The notes: generated by a model not told the origin, from the sequence alone. A stretch of DNA of 64,000 nt from Anaeramoeba ignava (GCA_028826165.1 JAPDFW010000054.1:74501-138500), one strand, 5' to 3'. Counted from the first letter of the stretch, positions 46,801 to 59,864 are shown. Made by a program: numbers and translations.

Positions 46801-49800
46801 GTTTTGCAGTAAGAGATCCATCAACTCCAGATTTTTCAGGATTTAATAATTTAAAAACACTTGTTCTTTTAGCAACTATAATAATGATTTTACCATTTTT
46901 TGCTAATTCCGAAAGACAAAATGGAAGTTATGGATTAATTTTACCAATTATTGTTTCTATTATAATGGTTATTTTAATGAGTTTTACAATAGCAAGCACA
47001 GCCAAAGGTAAAATCAAGAATCCATATATTATTATTTCTTTAACTGTTTTAACAATAATTACATTTGGAGTTGCTGGATTTATTTGGTTTATTATGATTA
47101 TTCATTTTTGGGAAAATCCAAAAAAATGGGAATTTTGCCCTAAAAGAATTTCTAATTATCAAAATTTATTAAAAAGATTATTACCTATTGGAGGAACTAG
47201 ATATTTTCTTTTACAAGAAATCAAGAAAAAAATTGAAGAAGAAGAAAAACAAAAACATCAAAAAGATATGAAAGATGTAAAATTAGATTTAGAATTTGAA
47301 ATTAATTTAAATTCAAATTCAAATTCAAATTCAGAAATTGATTTAGATTTAAATTTAAATTCAGATCCAAATCAAAAATCTAATGAAAAATTTAATGAAG
47401 AATTAAATGAAAAATCTAATATTCAAAATGATCAAATTGAACTTAAAGAGAAAAAAGAAATTGAAATTAATGAAAAATAAAAAGAAAAGGATTTGAAGGA
47501 ATGAATGAAGAAGAAATCAAAAATATTTGTTTAAATTTTTTAAATCAAGAAGTTGATAAACAAAATGAAACGAAAACAGAACATGAAACACTTCATAAAT
47601 TTGGAAAAAAAATGAAAAAATTTGGAGGAAAAGTAAAAACATCAATAATAAGTTTATTTGAAAATGATAAAAATCCACATGAAAAATTTGAAACTAAAAA
47701 AGATTTTTATTATCCACAAAGAATATGGCTTGCTTTTGCATTAACAATATTTATTATTTTTTATGGAATATTAATTTTAGTGAAATTAAATGAATATATT
47801 GAATATAAAGCATTATTATGGAGACAAAAAATTATTCAAATTAATGTAATATTTTTAAATAATTAATATTTATATTTATATTTATATTAATATTTATATT
47901 TATATTAATGTTTATATTTATATTAATATTTATATTAATATTTATATTTATATTTATATTAATATTTATATTAATATTTATATTTATATTAATATTTATA
48001 TTTAAATTAATGTAATATTTTTAAATAATTAATATTTATATATTTATATTTATATTTTATATTTATTTATAATAATATTTTATATTAATATTAATATTTA
48101 TATTAATATTTATATTTAAATTAATGTAATATTTTTAAATAATTTATATTTATATTTATATTTATATTAATATTTATAATAATATTTATATTTATATTTA
48201 TATTAATATTTATATTTATATTTATATTTATATTAATGTTTTATATTTATATTTATATTTATATTAATATTTATATTTATATTTATATTTATATTTATAT
48301 TTATATTAATATTTATATTAATATTTATATTTATATTTATATTTATATTTAAATTAATGTAATATTTTTAAATAATTAATATTTATATTTATATTTATAT
48401 TTATATTTATATTTATATTTATAATAATATTTATATTAATATTAATATTTATATTAATATTTATATTCAAATTAATGTAATATTTTTAAATAATTTATAT
48501 TTATATTTATATTTATATTTATATTTATATTTATATTTTTATATTTATATTTATATTTATATTTATATTTATATTTATATTTATATTTATATTTATATTT
48601 ATATTAATATTTATATTTATATTTATATTAATATTTATATTTATATTTATATTTATATTTATATTAATATTTATATTAATATTTATATTCAAATTAATGT
48701 TTATATTTATATTTATATTAATATTTATATTTAAATTAATGTAATATTTTTAAATAATTAATATTTATATTTATATTTATATTTATATTTATATTTATAA
48801 ATTTAAAAGACAAACTTACAAGGTTATATGAATGGATTATCAAGTTATATTTACAGTTTAGAAAATGAATTATCAGATACTTTATCAAATCAAACATTAA
48901 CATATATAGCTTCTCAACAAATTTTTCCACAAGGAGTACTTGATTTCTTTTCTTGGCTTTCTTCTATACCAGCAAATACAATTCATTTATTTTTTAAAGT
49001 AATGTTTGCATGTGTTATTTCAAGTTCTTTAATTTCAACAACAATAGTAATTTATTTATGGGTATTAATTTTCAAATTATATCGTAAAAGAATGATGCTT
49101 CGAAGACAAGGAAAATTTCATTTTCAATTTGAACCATCTTTAAAATCATCAATCAATTATACAAGTCTTCAAGGATGGTTATTCTTTTTAGGATTTCTTA
49201 TTTTTGTTTTGGTGATTTTTGTTATACTTGTTTCTTTCGCTTTTCATACTTTTAGAGTTGTTTTATGGAATTTATTCAAAAATATATTTTTAGCAATGCT
49301 GATTTCAGTTATTGTTAAATATATAATTCTCTTTGTTATTCAATATTATGTTGTTAGAAATGGAAGAGTTTTTCATTTCCGATGGTTTGCTTTACTTGAT
49401 TTTCTTTGGTTATTTTTAAATTTAGTTGCAGGATTTGTTACATCAATTATTCGATTAATTGTTTTAATGTTTTCAAATATTATTACTTTTATTCGATTAG
49501 ATTATTTATCAATTCCAGGAAAATTTTCATTATTAGATACTGGACATAAAGCATATGCAGGAATGTTTGAACTTGATTTTCAAATGAATAATCCTGTTTC
49601 AATTATGTTTTATCAATATTTAACCAAAGGATTTAAAGAAAGAAGAGTTTTAAAAAAAGGATTTCTTCCAAATGATAGTTGTTGCACAAAAATTGAACGA
49701 TCTGAATTAATGGTTTCATTGACTTTTGCACAAAAAGATCCAGAAGTTATTGCTAAAGAAAGAATTGAAAGAATGAGAAGAAAATGGATACTTCTTTTAT

Positions 49801-50015
49801 CATTACATAATAATTCAGAAATTATCAAATCAAGAATTTCTAATTTAGAAAAAGAAAAGAAAATTCAAGAAAAAATTGATAATGAATTTTCTAAATTAGA
49901 TTCTAATAAGAAAAATTCAAAAGATAAAGGAAAAGAAAATAATCAAAATGACAATAATAATAATGATAATAATAATGATAATAATAATGATAATGATAAT
50001 CAAAATAATAATTAA
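40827..50015 (+). CDS. Surface protein: tandem Ig-like (Big-1/invasin-like) repeats fused to a STRA6-like multipass membrane domain
   Basis: Exons: 40827-41038, 41160-41226, 42696-42993, 43102-43299, 43419-43640, 43746-43983, 44052-45232, 45331-47480, about 47474-47845, 48810-50015. Phases agree at the first seven junctions and the last. Residues 35-62 form a membrane or signal-anchor segment. About 1300 residues of beta-rich repeats follow, with the signature of bacterial-type Ig domains ([57 protein letters not shown]) and many N-glycosylation sequons. Three membrane helices follow from 46850, then a charged loop, a helix near 47725 ([19 protein letters not shown]) and four more in the last exon. 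The end matches human STRA6 (retinol-uptake receptor) in pattern: [19 protein letters not shown] with NNPVSIMF, then [13 protein letters not shown]. Transport of retinoid or another ligand is inference. The frame breaks at 47480 in the charged loop between helices. Confidence 0.68.
41230..42685 (+). repeat. 24-bp minisatellite filling intron 2 of the STRA6-like gene
   Basis: About 60 copies of aaaataattaaatttattta plus aatt (24 bp) fill the intron 41227-42695. The first unit overlaps the donor itself (GTAAAATGATTAAATT). Variation sits at a few fixed sites (aaa/aat/aag; taa/tga; tta/tca), giving a mosaic of unit types. Opposite-strand NLNKFNYF frames are artefacts of the 24-bp unit. Confidence 0.9.
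47850..48805 (+). repeat. tatatt repeat with six copies of the 5' splice-site segment, intron of the STRA6-like gene
   Basis: The intron 47846-48809 is (atttat)n and (atttat attaat) mixtures. The segment holding the donor (attaatgtaatatttttaaa followed by taatt) recurs near 47841, 48010, 48121, 48353, 48473 and 48737. All copies keep the GTAATA hexamer. Confidence 0.85.
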
Positions 50016-50161
50016 AAAACTATTTTCCAAATTTTTTCCTTATTTTGATTAATTTTTTTTTGGAAGAAACAAATTATTAAATTAAAAATCAATTTAAATT
50101 TTCTCAACACGTTTTTTTTTAATTTTTTTATTTTTTTATTTTTAATTTTTTTTATTTTGAA

Positions 50162-50185
50162 ATTTTTTTCATTTTTTTCATTTTT
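50162..50185 (+). promoter_or_regulatory. T-tract/CAT element upstream of syntaxin-5
   Basis: Two closely spaced CATs in T-runs (tttttttcatttttttcatt) end 10 bases before the start codon at 50196. Confidence 0.4.
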
Positions 50186-50195
50186 AAATTTTTAA

Positions 50196-51224
50196 ATGAT
50201 TGAACCAGCTTCTTTTCAAGATAGAACTGAAGAATTTTTTTCTATAATTGAAAATTTAAAAACACAAGAAAAAGAAATTTTTAACAAAAAACAAAATAAT
50301 AATGAAAAAACACAAAAACAAAAGAAAAAAACAGGATTTATGATAGCAGCTTCATATATAGGGAAACAAATATATTCAACATGCTTAAAACTTTCTAAAT
50401 TATCGAAACGTAAAGTTTTAATTTTTTTATTAAAATTTTTTAATTGAATTTTAATTTGATTTTTTTATTGAATTTTTTTAGTCGCTCAAAGTAACTCTCT
50501 TGTTTATGATACTTCTCAAGAAATTCAAGAACTTACTCATATTATCAAACAAGAAATCCAAGAATTAAATTCAAAAATTCAAGAACTTCAAACTTATCTT
50601 AATAATAATAAACCAAACAACTCACAATCTTCAAATCATACAAAAAATATAATTGATTCATTAAAAAATAATTTGAAAAATGCAACAAAAGATTTTCAAA
50701 ATGTTCTTGAACAAAGAAATGAAAATTTAAAAATTCAACAAGAAAGAAAATCTCGATTGGGAGATGATTCAAATATAAACATGCTAAAACAACAACAAAC
50801 ACCCATTTATCATCGTCCTTTAACTTATGAGGCTGATCCACTTAATCAATTTGTATTAAATGAAGAACAAGAAAAAAAAAGTGGAAATCAAGAAGAAAAT
50901 TTTTTTGAAGATTTTCAAACTCAAAAAACAATTGCAAATCAATCAACTCGTTATTACCAAGAAAGAGTTGATGCTGTTGAGGATATCGAAAAGACAATTA
51001 ATGAAGTTAGCTCAGTTTTTAATCAACTTTCAGTTATTATTAATGAGCAAGATGTTCAGATTGATTGGATTGAAAAAAATGTTGAAGATACTTTAGTAAA
51101 TGTAGAAAAAGGAGAAACTGAATTAACAAAATATATGCAATCTTTAAAAAGTAATCGGTGGTTGATATTCAAAATTTTTATTGTTTTGATCATCTTCATA
51201 ATTATATTTTCTCTTATTATGTGA
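50196..51224 (+). CDS. Syntaxin-5 / Sed5-like Qa-SNARE
   Basis: Exons 50196-50409 and 50482-51224 (318 residues), joined in phase 1 as KLSKLSK|LAQSNSLVYD. Syntaxin-5 is the Qa-SNARE for ER-Golgi and intra-Golgi fusion. Seen: the N-terminal motif DRTEEFFSIIENLK characteristic of Sed5/Stx5, a helical Habc region (SLVYDTSQEIQELTHIIKQE), FQNVLEQRNENLKIQQERKS, then a SNARE motif (YYQERVDAVEDIEKTINEV to VEKGETELTKYMQ) with the zero-layer Gln in IINEQDVQIDWIE. It ends in a single tail anchor (LIFKIFIVLIIFIIIFSLIM). The intron is 72 nt. The 3' end is 58 bp from the convergent VWA gene. Confidence 0.95.
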
Positions 51225-51282
51225 TTCTCCTTTTTTTTTTTTTTCTTTCAAAAAAAATAAAATCCAAAAAAATAAAATCCTT

Positions 51283-52845
51283 TCAAATATCATAATTATC
51301 ATCAATATCATCATCATCATCATCATCAATATCATCATCATCATCATTTTGATTATCATTTTGATTATCATTTTGATTTTCACCAAATTCAAGCAACTTA
51401 TCAATCATAACAATTTCTCGATCTAAAGAAGAATCTCCAATATCTTTCATTTCAGAAACAAAATGATTTTTAAACTTCTTCAATCTTTCCTTTGCTTGTT
51501 GATTAACACTTCCAGATCCCAAAATAGAACGAATTTCAGAAGCATATCTTGTAAGTAATATCAATTTACGAGATAAAACACCTTTGAAAATGTGAGAATT
51601 TTGCTCCATTTGATTTAAAAGATCAACAAAACTAATTTCTTGAATAATTTGATGAGTTTTACCCTCTCGATCTTTAAATGAAATAAGAAGCCTAAAAGGA
51701 ATCCCATCAGCAACCGAATCAGACATTTTGAGTAAAAAAACACCGCCTTGTCTCTCATTTTGTTCATTTGTATTACTTGGAGAAACTGATGTCAATTCCA
51801 CAATATTTTGTCCCGATTTCACATAACTATCTTCATAATTTGTTGATCCATAAAAGTTCATAATATCCGCTCCTTCGATCTTGATAGTCAAATCAAAAGC
51901 AATTTGTGTCACAATAAAATCAAAATCCTCGTTCATTCTTCGTGTGAATTCAGTTGCATTATTTACAGTCAAATAACTTGCACCTTGTGTTTTTATCAAA
52001 GTGTTTGCGAGTTCTGTGTTGAAATCAAGACCAACCCCAATGAAAGTAAAGAAAAACCCTTCTGAAGAAAGTTTGGAGACAATTCCAAATAATCCTTGTG
52101 AAGAAAAATCGCCTGTATTTGGTTGTGCATCTGTCAAGAAGAAAATTCTGATGTTTTTGTCAGTACTTTTTTCAGGATTTTTTTGGATAAACTCCTTTAA
52201 CTGAATTCCTGCCTCTTTAATCCCTGCAGACATGTTTGTACCACCTCGAGGATGAAGTTCTTTAATTGATTTATTGAGCCTTTCTTTATCAACTTCATCC
52301 CAGGGAGTGATATTCAAAATGGTGTCTGTTTGATCATCAAAAACTATCATTCCGAAATTATCTTCTGAATTCAAATTACCAAGTAATCCAAAAATTGCTT
52401 GTTTTGCTATTTCAAGTTTGCTTTGAGTTTTTTCCGTGTTTGAATAGTATTGATCATAATCGAAAGAATCACGAGGATCGGCAAAACCATCGCTCATTGA
52501 TCCAGAAATATCAAGAACAATCATTAAATTCAATTTTGGTCTTCCAATTTTTTTGAGTTCTTTTCCATCATATTTTGAATAAAGCATAACGGAAGTGAAA
52601 AATTCCCTTTTTTGCTCATCCAAAGGATCTTGAGAAATTGAATTTTCGCAATATACTCCTATTAATGATTCGGATTCAATTTTGGATTGATCCAAAGGCC
52701 AATAATATCCGTGAAAAAGTCCATGATAATTCATTGAGGATTTATCAGGTAAAATGTTATAATTTAAATTATCTCGAAATGTGTCAATATCAAGTGCATC
52801 ATCTTCATCAAATTCTATATCATCAATATCATCAAAATCACTCAT
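51283..52845 (-). CDS. von Willebrand factor A domain protein
   Basis: 520 residues, single exon. The VWA domain starts at about residue 105 (KLNLMIVLDISGSMS) with a complete metal-binding (MIDAS) set: DxSxS at about 112-116, the Thr in RGGTNMSAG and the Asp in FFLTDAQPN. A beta-rich region and a helical region (LSRKLILLTRYASEI) follow. Both termini are acidic (DDIDDIEFDEDD; a D/N/I repeat at the C-terminus). No signal peptide or membrane segment, so probably cytosolic. VWA domains mediate metal-dependent protein binding; the partner is unknown. It is divergent with the USP gene (169 bp apart). Confidence 0.85.
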   Translation of the reverse strand: MSDFDDIDDIEFDEDDALDIDTFRDNLNYNILPDKSSMNYHGLFHGYYWPLDQSKIESESLIGVYCENSISQDPLDEQKREFFTSVMLYSKYDGKELKKIGRPKLNLMIVLDISGSMSDGFADPRDSFDYDQYYSNTEKTQSKLEIAKQAIFGLLGNLNSEDNFGMIVFDDQTDTILNITPWDEVDKERLNKSIKELHPRGGTNMSAGIKEAGIQLKEFIQKNPEKSTDKNIRIFFLTDAQPNTGDFSSQGLFGIVSKLSSEGFFFTFIGVGLDFNTELANTLIKTQGASYLTVNNATEFTRRMNEDFDFIVTQIAFDLTIKIEGADIMNFYGSTNYEDSYVKSGQNIVELTSVSPSNTNEQNERQGGVFLLKMSDSVADGIPFRLLISFKDREGKTHQIIQEISFVDLLNQMEQNSHIFKGVLSRKLILLTRYASEIRSILGSGSVNQQAKERLKKFKNHFVSEMKDIGDSSLDREIVMIDKLLEFGENQNDNQNDNQNDDDDDIDDDDDDDIDDNYDI

Positions 52846-53014
52846 TATTAATTTGAATAAAGAAGCAAAGAAGAAGAAAAATGAAATTTTCTTAAAGTGA
52901 GAAATTTTTTTTTTAATTATTTATTTTTTCTCCTTTTCTTGTTTTTTAATTTTTTTTTTTATCCACTTTTTTTTTTTTTTCATTTTTTTCCTTATTTTTA
53001 TTCAAAAAAGAAAA

Positions 53015-56000
53015 ATGAATTTAAATAATTTAAATACATCTTTAAAAGGTAAACAATATAAATAAAATTAATTTCTTTTTAAATAATAAATTTTTTTTTA
53101 AAAAAAAATAAAATATTAAAGAAATTGAAGAGAAAATTAATCTAATAATTGATAAAAAACTTGGAAAAGAAGAAGAAGAAGATTTTTTAAATAATTTCTT
53201 TTATAGAATTGTTTATCAAATTTGGGAAAATAAAACCGAAAAAATTGAAGAAATTAAAGAAATTCAAAAATTTTTTAAAAAATGTCTTGATTTAATTTTC
53301 TTTAAAATTGAAGAACAAAACGAAGAAATTTCCAAAACACTTTTATTAATTTTTAATTTTGAAAAGAATTGTTTTTATGATTATTTTCCAATTAATTATG
53401 AAACAGGAATTAAAACTTATGAAAATGTAAGTAAAAATTTTTTTATTAATAAATAAATTGATTGAAAAATTCTCTTTTTATATTATTTATAAATCAAAAA
53501 ATAAAAATAGGGAAATTTCCTTTCATTTTGGAAACAAAATCCAGAAAAATTATATAATAAACCATTTGAAAATATTTTTAAAATTGAAAAAAGAAGAATA
53601 ATAAAAGAAAATATTGAAAACTTTAAATTTATAGAAGTAAAATTTATTTATCTATTAATATCAAAAAGAAAATGATAACATTTTTTTAAATCTTTTTAAT
53701 TTATTTAATTAAAAAAGAATGAAGAATTAAAAGATTATCCTATTTTATTAAAAGAAAATATTGAATATTTTTTAAGAATTAGAGGATTTGAAAAAATAAT
53801 TTGTTTTCTCCTTTCAAATCTTTCAACAAATTTATTTGAAATAACAGAATTTATTGATAGAAATTATTTGGATTTAATAACAAAAGTAATAATTATTATT
53901 AAAAATTATTATTAAAAATTATTATTAAAAACAAAAAAAAAGATTTCAAAAATATTTTCCAATGAATTTCTTAATTTAATTTCAAGTTTCATTCCATTTA
54001 TTATTTTCAAATTTATTGAATTTTTTGGAAAATTGGAAAAACTTGATTCGAATGAAGGATTGATTTTAGAATTATTGAAAATAATTGAAAGAGCAGAAAA
54101 AGAAAATAAAAAATATTTAAATTTTGAAATATTTATTCAAAAAAAAATTGCAATCAATTTTTCAGAATCCAAAAATACATCTTTACAATTTAAATCATTA
54201 GAAAAACTTCAACAAATAATTTCAAAAATTGAAAATGAAAAATTTGATAAATTATCAAATAATAATTTATATGGTTTTGAAGAGTAAATTTATTTTATTT
54301 TTAATTTAAATTCTAATTTTAATTCTAATTTAAAAAAAAAAACAATAGAATATTTATTAATGATTTTCCTTCAGAAAAAATTATGAAAATTATTTTTGGA
54401 GAAGAAATACAAAAAGAAATTAATCAAATTTCAAAAAAAATAATTTTATTTTTAAGAAGTTTGGAAAATTCAAATGTAAATTCTCAAAAAATAAAAATAA
54501 AAAAAAAAAAAATTCAAATTCTAATTTAAAAAAACATAAAATAAAAACAAGAAGAAACAGATCGAAAATGAAACAGAAAAAAAAATTAAAAATCAAATTG
54601 ATATTCTTTTTTTTGAAATTGCATTTAAATTCCAAGAAAAACAAAAGCAAAAAGAAATATTTTTAAATTGGATTAAAAATTTTAGAATTAATTATGAAAA
54701 AAATGGAATTGAAATTGATTATTTTTTCAAAGCATTAAATTCAAATCCAAAAAATGAACTTATAAAATTAACTTTTGAATATTGGAAACAAATATTAAAA
54801 AGAATTATTGAAAATGAAAATGAAAATGAAAATGAAATGGAAATTGAAAATGAAAAATTTTTTGAAGAATGTATTGATGATTGTTTAAATAATTTTCAAA
54901 AAAATTACAATTATAACAAAACAAATTTCACAGAAATTTATTATAAAGAATTCATTCAAAAATGTATTTCAGAAATGAAAGAAGAAAAAGAAAAAGAAAA
55001 AGAAAAAGAAAAAATAATTTTTCGAAATGTTATTGAATTAACCAAATTTATTAAATTTATTGAAAAAGATTTAAAATTTAAAGTTAAATTAATCATTTTG
55101 GAACAAAATCCAAAAATATATTATTTAAATGAAAATGAAAATGAAATTGAAATTGAAATTTCAAATCAAGAAAATGTATATTCTTTAATAAAAAAGATTG
55201 AAGAGAAAATTCAAAAGAAAGAAACAGAATATCAAATCAAATCACATCCTCAAATTAATAAATCTAATTATCAAAAAACTGTTGAAGAAATACATTTATA
55301 TTCCAATCCAATAATTTTTATTGAATGTTCAAATCAAATTCCAAATCAATATCCAAATTTAAAAAGAATTGAAAAAGAAAAAACACCAAGTTATATTTTG
55401 ATAGAATATTTTGAATTGTTATTTAATTTATTAGAAAAAGAAGAAAATCAAGAAAAATATATCCAAAAATCAATAATAGAATTAATTTCAAAAATTCCAT
55501 TAAATCCTAAATATTTAGAAAATATTTCAAATTTATTAAAAGGAAATTTTACCAAAGAAGAAATCAGAAAAGAATTTGGAAAAATAAATTCTTTTCAATA
55601 TCTTTATAAACTTAAAATTTTAACGAAAATAATTGAAGAAATTAAAATGAAAATAATGAAATTAGAGAATATAAATGAAGAATTTATCATTTTCTTGATA
55701 GAAGAAATTATTAATATTTCCACAATTAATCAAGAAGAAATAAAGAATAAGAAAATTCTTGAATATCAATTATTATTATTGAATAATTTAAATGAATTAG
55801 TTATTGATAAAACAAATCAAAAATTAATAGTTGGTAAAGAAAAGATTAAAAACTTTTTTGAAGTTATTAGAATAATGATTATCAATTTTCTAAATCTTAA
55901 TTCAAATTATAATAATCAATATTCACAAAAGAAAAATAACGAAATAAAGATAAAAAGTAGAATTATTGCAATAAATTGTTTAAATATTATTAGAAATGAA

Positions 56001-59000
56001 TGTTTAAGTGGAGAAGAAAGAAAATATTGGATTAATCAAATATTTTCAATAGAAAATATCAATGAAATTATTAAAAAAACAATATTTCATTGTAATGATA
56101 AAGAATTTCAAGAAATAATGAATCAAATAATAATTAAAATTTTTGAAGAGAATATTAAGTTACAAAAAAAAGAACAATCAATTAATGCAACAAAATTAAT
56201 ATCTATATTAGAAAATCCATATAAAGCATTATTTGATTTAATCAAAGAAACAGATTATATAAGAAAAGAAAATTATGAAAACTATTTTAATTTAATCAAA
56301 GAGTTAATAAAATTTAGAAATGAATTAACAAAAAAATTATCAACCAATATTATTATCAAGAAAATAACAGAAATGATAAAAGAAGAAAAAGAAGAAAATA
56401 TGATTAAAAATTATATTGAAATGATAAGAATACTAATTGAAGAAAATAAAAAAATGAATATAACAAATGAATATTATTCAATAATTCAAGAAATTTTCAC
56501 AAATTGCTTATTTAATTTTATATCAAATCCAAAAAAAATACAAATTCAATTTTATTATCCCAAATTAATTGAAAAAGAAAATCGAAGAAAAGCATTTGAT
56601 TTAATTATTGAAATTTCCAAAACAAACAAAAATAATCAAATCCAATTATTTAATTTAATAACTAATTTTCAAGAAATTATTCAATACTTTTTATCAAAAA
56701 ATGAAAAAGAAAATTTATCAAAAAATGAATCAAAAAAACGAAAATCTGAAGATATAAATATAGAAAATGAATTAAAAAAATTAAAATCAAAAAATAAAAT
56801 TAAATCAAAAAGGCAATATTCAGGATTAACAAATATTGGAGCAACTTGTTATATGAATTCAACACTTCAACAATTATTTATGATTCCTGAATTCAGAAAC
56901 AAAATAATTTCTATTGATATTTTTGAAATGAAAAAAGAAAAAGAAAAATTAGATTCAAACTTTATAGCATTCGCATATTTCCATAAAATATTAAGAGAAC
57001 TTTCAGAATCAAATGGAAGAAAAAGTGTAAATACAAGAAATTTCGCAAATAATTTTAGTTTTTGGGGAGAAAAATTAAGAAGTGGAGAACAGAAAGATGC
57101 AAGCGAATTTTTAAATTGTTTATTTGATTTAATTACAGAACAATTAAATGATCGAAAAGAAAAAGATATTTTGAATGAAAATTTTGGAGGAATATCAATG
57201 AATTTAATGGATATAATTGAAACAGGAGATTTAGAAGAAGTTGATGAAGAATTTTTTACAATAAGTATTGATATTTTAGGGAAAACAGGATTAATAGAAT
57301 CACTTGACTCGTACACTTCCAAAGAAGCATTAAAAGGGAAAAACCAATATTTAAGTTTAAAATTGAAAAGAAAAGTTGATACCAATAAATTTGTATATTT
57401 CAAAAAACTTCCCAAGTATATGATTTTCCAATTAAAAAGATTTGATTACAATTATCGAACAAACAGAAGATTTAAAGTAAATGATTATTTTGAATTTCCC
57501 AAAGAATTAAATATGGAGAAATATACAAGAGAATGGTTTGCATTTCAAACAAAAAAAGAATTATTAAAAATGAATCAAAAGAAAAAAAGAACCAAAAAAG
57601 AAGAAGAAAGAATAAAATTTTTTGAAAATATTATTGAAGAATCAAAAAATCAAAATCAAAATCAAAAACAAGAATATCAATATGAACTTGTTGGAGTTAT
57701 TGTTCATTGTGGAAGTACATATTCAGGGCATTATTATTCACTTATCAAAGAAAATGAAGGAAGTAAATGGATTGAATTTAATGATTCAACAGTATCACAA
57801 TTTAATATGAATTATTTTGAAAGTATTTGTTTTGGAGACAAAAAAGAAAAGAAAAGTAAATATTCAAATAAATATGGATGTTCAGCTTATATACTTATTT
57901 ACAAAGCAAAAAATCAAGAAATACAAGAGATACAAACAAATACAAACAAAAATAATTTAAACATAACAAAAGAAGAAAGATTTTATTTAGAAAAAGAAAA
58001 TTTAGAACTTTCCAAAGATTTAATTGAAAATTATCAAGAAATATTAATTGAAAATGATGAAATGATTAAAAAAGGAAATGTAAAGAAATTTATTGAAATT
58101 AGTATCAAATTCATTTTTGAATTAATAGAAGATGAATATATAATTAATAATTATATACAGAAATTGAACCAGATATTTTCTAAAGCAAATGCAAATGCAA
58201 ATTCAAAAGAAATTTTAAAAATTATCAAACAAAATTTACAAAAACAAAAAAAGAAAGGAATTTTCCAAAAAGAAATAAATCAAATTATTTCACAAAAATA
58301 TTTAAATCAATATATAATTAAACCTACACCACCAAAAAAATCCCAAATATTAAAAGAAATTTCAAAAACTGGAAATCTAAATTCAAATCATTTTAATTAT
58401 GATACTTTTTCAAATGATGAATTTATAACAGATATAGATAATTCTAATTTTGAAGAAAATAATTTGCAAGAAGTAAATAATTCAAAAATATTACAACAAT
58501 ATACAAATCAAAATCAATCAAATAATTCAAACCAATCAAATCCTTTTAATTTTGATACTTTTTCAAGTAATAAAATGAAATCAAATATAGATATAGATAA
58601 TTCTAATTTTAAAGAATATAATTTGCAAGAAATAAATAATCCAAAAATATCACAAAAATATCCAAATCAAAATAAATCAAATTATTCAAATCAATCAAAT
58701 TATTCAAATCCAACAAAGAAATCAAATCATTTTAATTTTGATACTTTTTCAAGTAATAAAATGAAATCAAATACAGATATAGATAATTCTAATTTTAAAG
58801 AATATAATTTGCAAGAAATAAATAATTCAAAAATGTTACAAAAATATACAAATCAAAATCTATCAAATTATTCAAATTATTCAAATCAATCAAATCCAAA
58901 TCAATCAAATCAATCAAATCATGAATTTATAACAGATACAGATATAGATAATTCTAATTTTAAAGAAAATAATTTGCAAGAAATAAATAATTCAAAAATA

Positions 59001-59693
59001 TCACAAAAATATCCAAATCAAAATCTATCAAATTATTCAAATCAATCAAATCAATCAAATCAAAATATATCAAATCAATCAAATCAATCAAATTATTCAA
59101 ATCCAACAAAGAAATCAAATCATTTTAATTTTGATACTTTTTCAAATGATGAATTGAAATCAAATACAGATATAGATAATTCTAATTTTGAAGAAAATAA
59201 TTTGCAAGAAGTAAATAATTCAAAAATATTACAACAATATCCAAATCAAAATCTATCAAATTATTCAAATCAATCAAATCCAACAAAGAAATCAAATCAT
59301 TTTAATTTTGATACTTTTTCAAGTAATAAAATGAAATCAAATACAGATACAGATAATTCTAATTTTGAAGAATATAATTCTAAAAGAATAAATAATCCAA
59401 AAATATCACAAAAATATACAAATCAAAATCAATCAAATAATTCAAACCAATCTAATCATTTTAATTTTGATACTTTTTCAAGTAATAAAATGAAATCAAA
59501 TACAGATACAGATAATTCTAATTTTGAAGAATATAATTCTAAAAGAATAAATAATCCAAAAATATCACAAAAATATACAAATCAAAATCATTCAAATTAT
59601 TCAAATTATTCAAATCAAATCATTCAAATTATTCAAATCAATCAAATCAATATAAATTTAATAAATCCAAAAAAAAAAGATTTTTGGATTTAA
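53015..59693 (+). CDS. Ubiquitin carboxyl-terminal hydrolase, USP9X/FAF-like, seven exons
   Basis: Exons: 53015-53048, 53122-53426, 53511-53636, 53718-53885, 53943-54283, 54349-54475, 54552-59693; all phases agree, about 2080 residues. The N-terminal 1250 residues are helical and charged (ARM-like by analogy with USP9X). The catalytic domain has the Cys box YSGLTNIGATCYMNSTLQQL (Cys codon 56847-56849), the QKDASEFLNCLFDLI element, FQLKRFDYNY, and the His box with YSGHYYSLIKENEG (His 57729-57731) and WIEFNDSTVS. All three catalytic positions are present, so it should cleave ubiquitin. A short helical region follows, then several roughly 60-residue S/N-rich repeats (58330-59650, core NHFNFDTFSSNKMKSN). 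In the last 80 bases the SNQSN pattern changes to IIQIIQI, consistent with a one-base shift just before the stop. Introns are 57-84 nt. Confidence 0.93.
58330..59650 (+). repeat. Coding repeats at the USP C-terminus
   Basis: Tandem units of roughly 150-210 bp with the elements HFNFDTFSSNKMKSN, TDIDNSNFKEYNLQE, INNSKISQKYPNQN and a variable SNYSNQSN linker. Six to seven copies, and neighbours are nearly identical. Linker length varies through multiples of the aatcaa unit. Confidence 0.85.
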
Positions 59694-59864
59694 TTTTAGA
59701 AAAGAATTGGAATTGAATTCAGTTATTATTTAATTAAAAATTTCTTCTTAAAATCAAAATAGAAATAAAAATAAGAACAAAAAAATAAATTCAACATTTC
59801 TCCATTTTAATGTTTTAAAAAGAAAAAAAAAGCAAAAAAAAAAAAATAAAAATTAATTAAAAAA

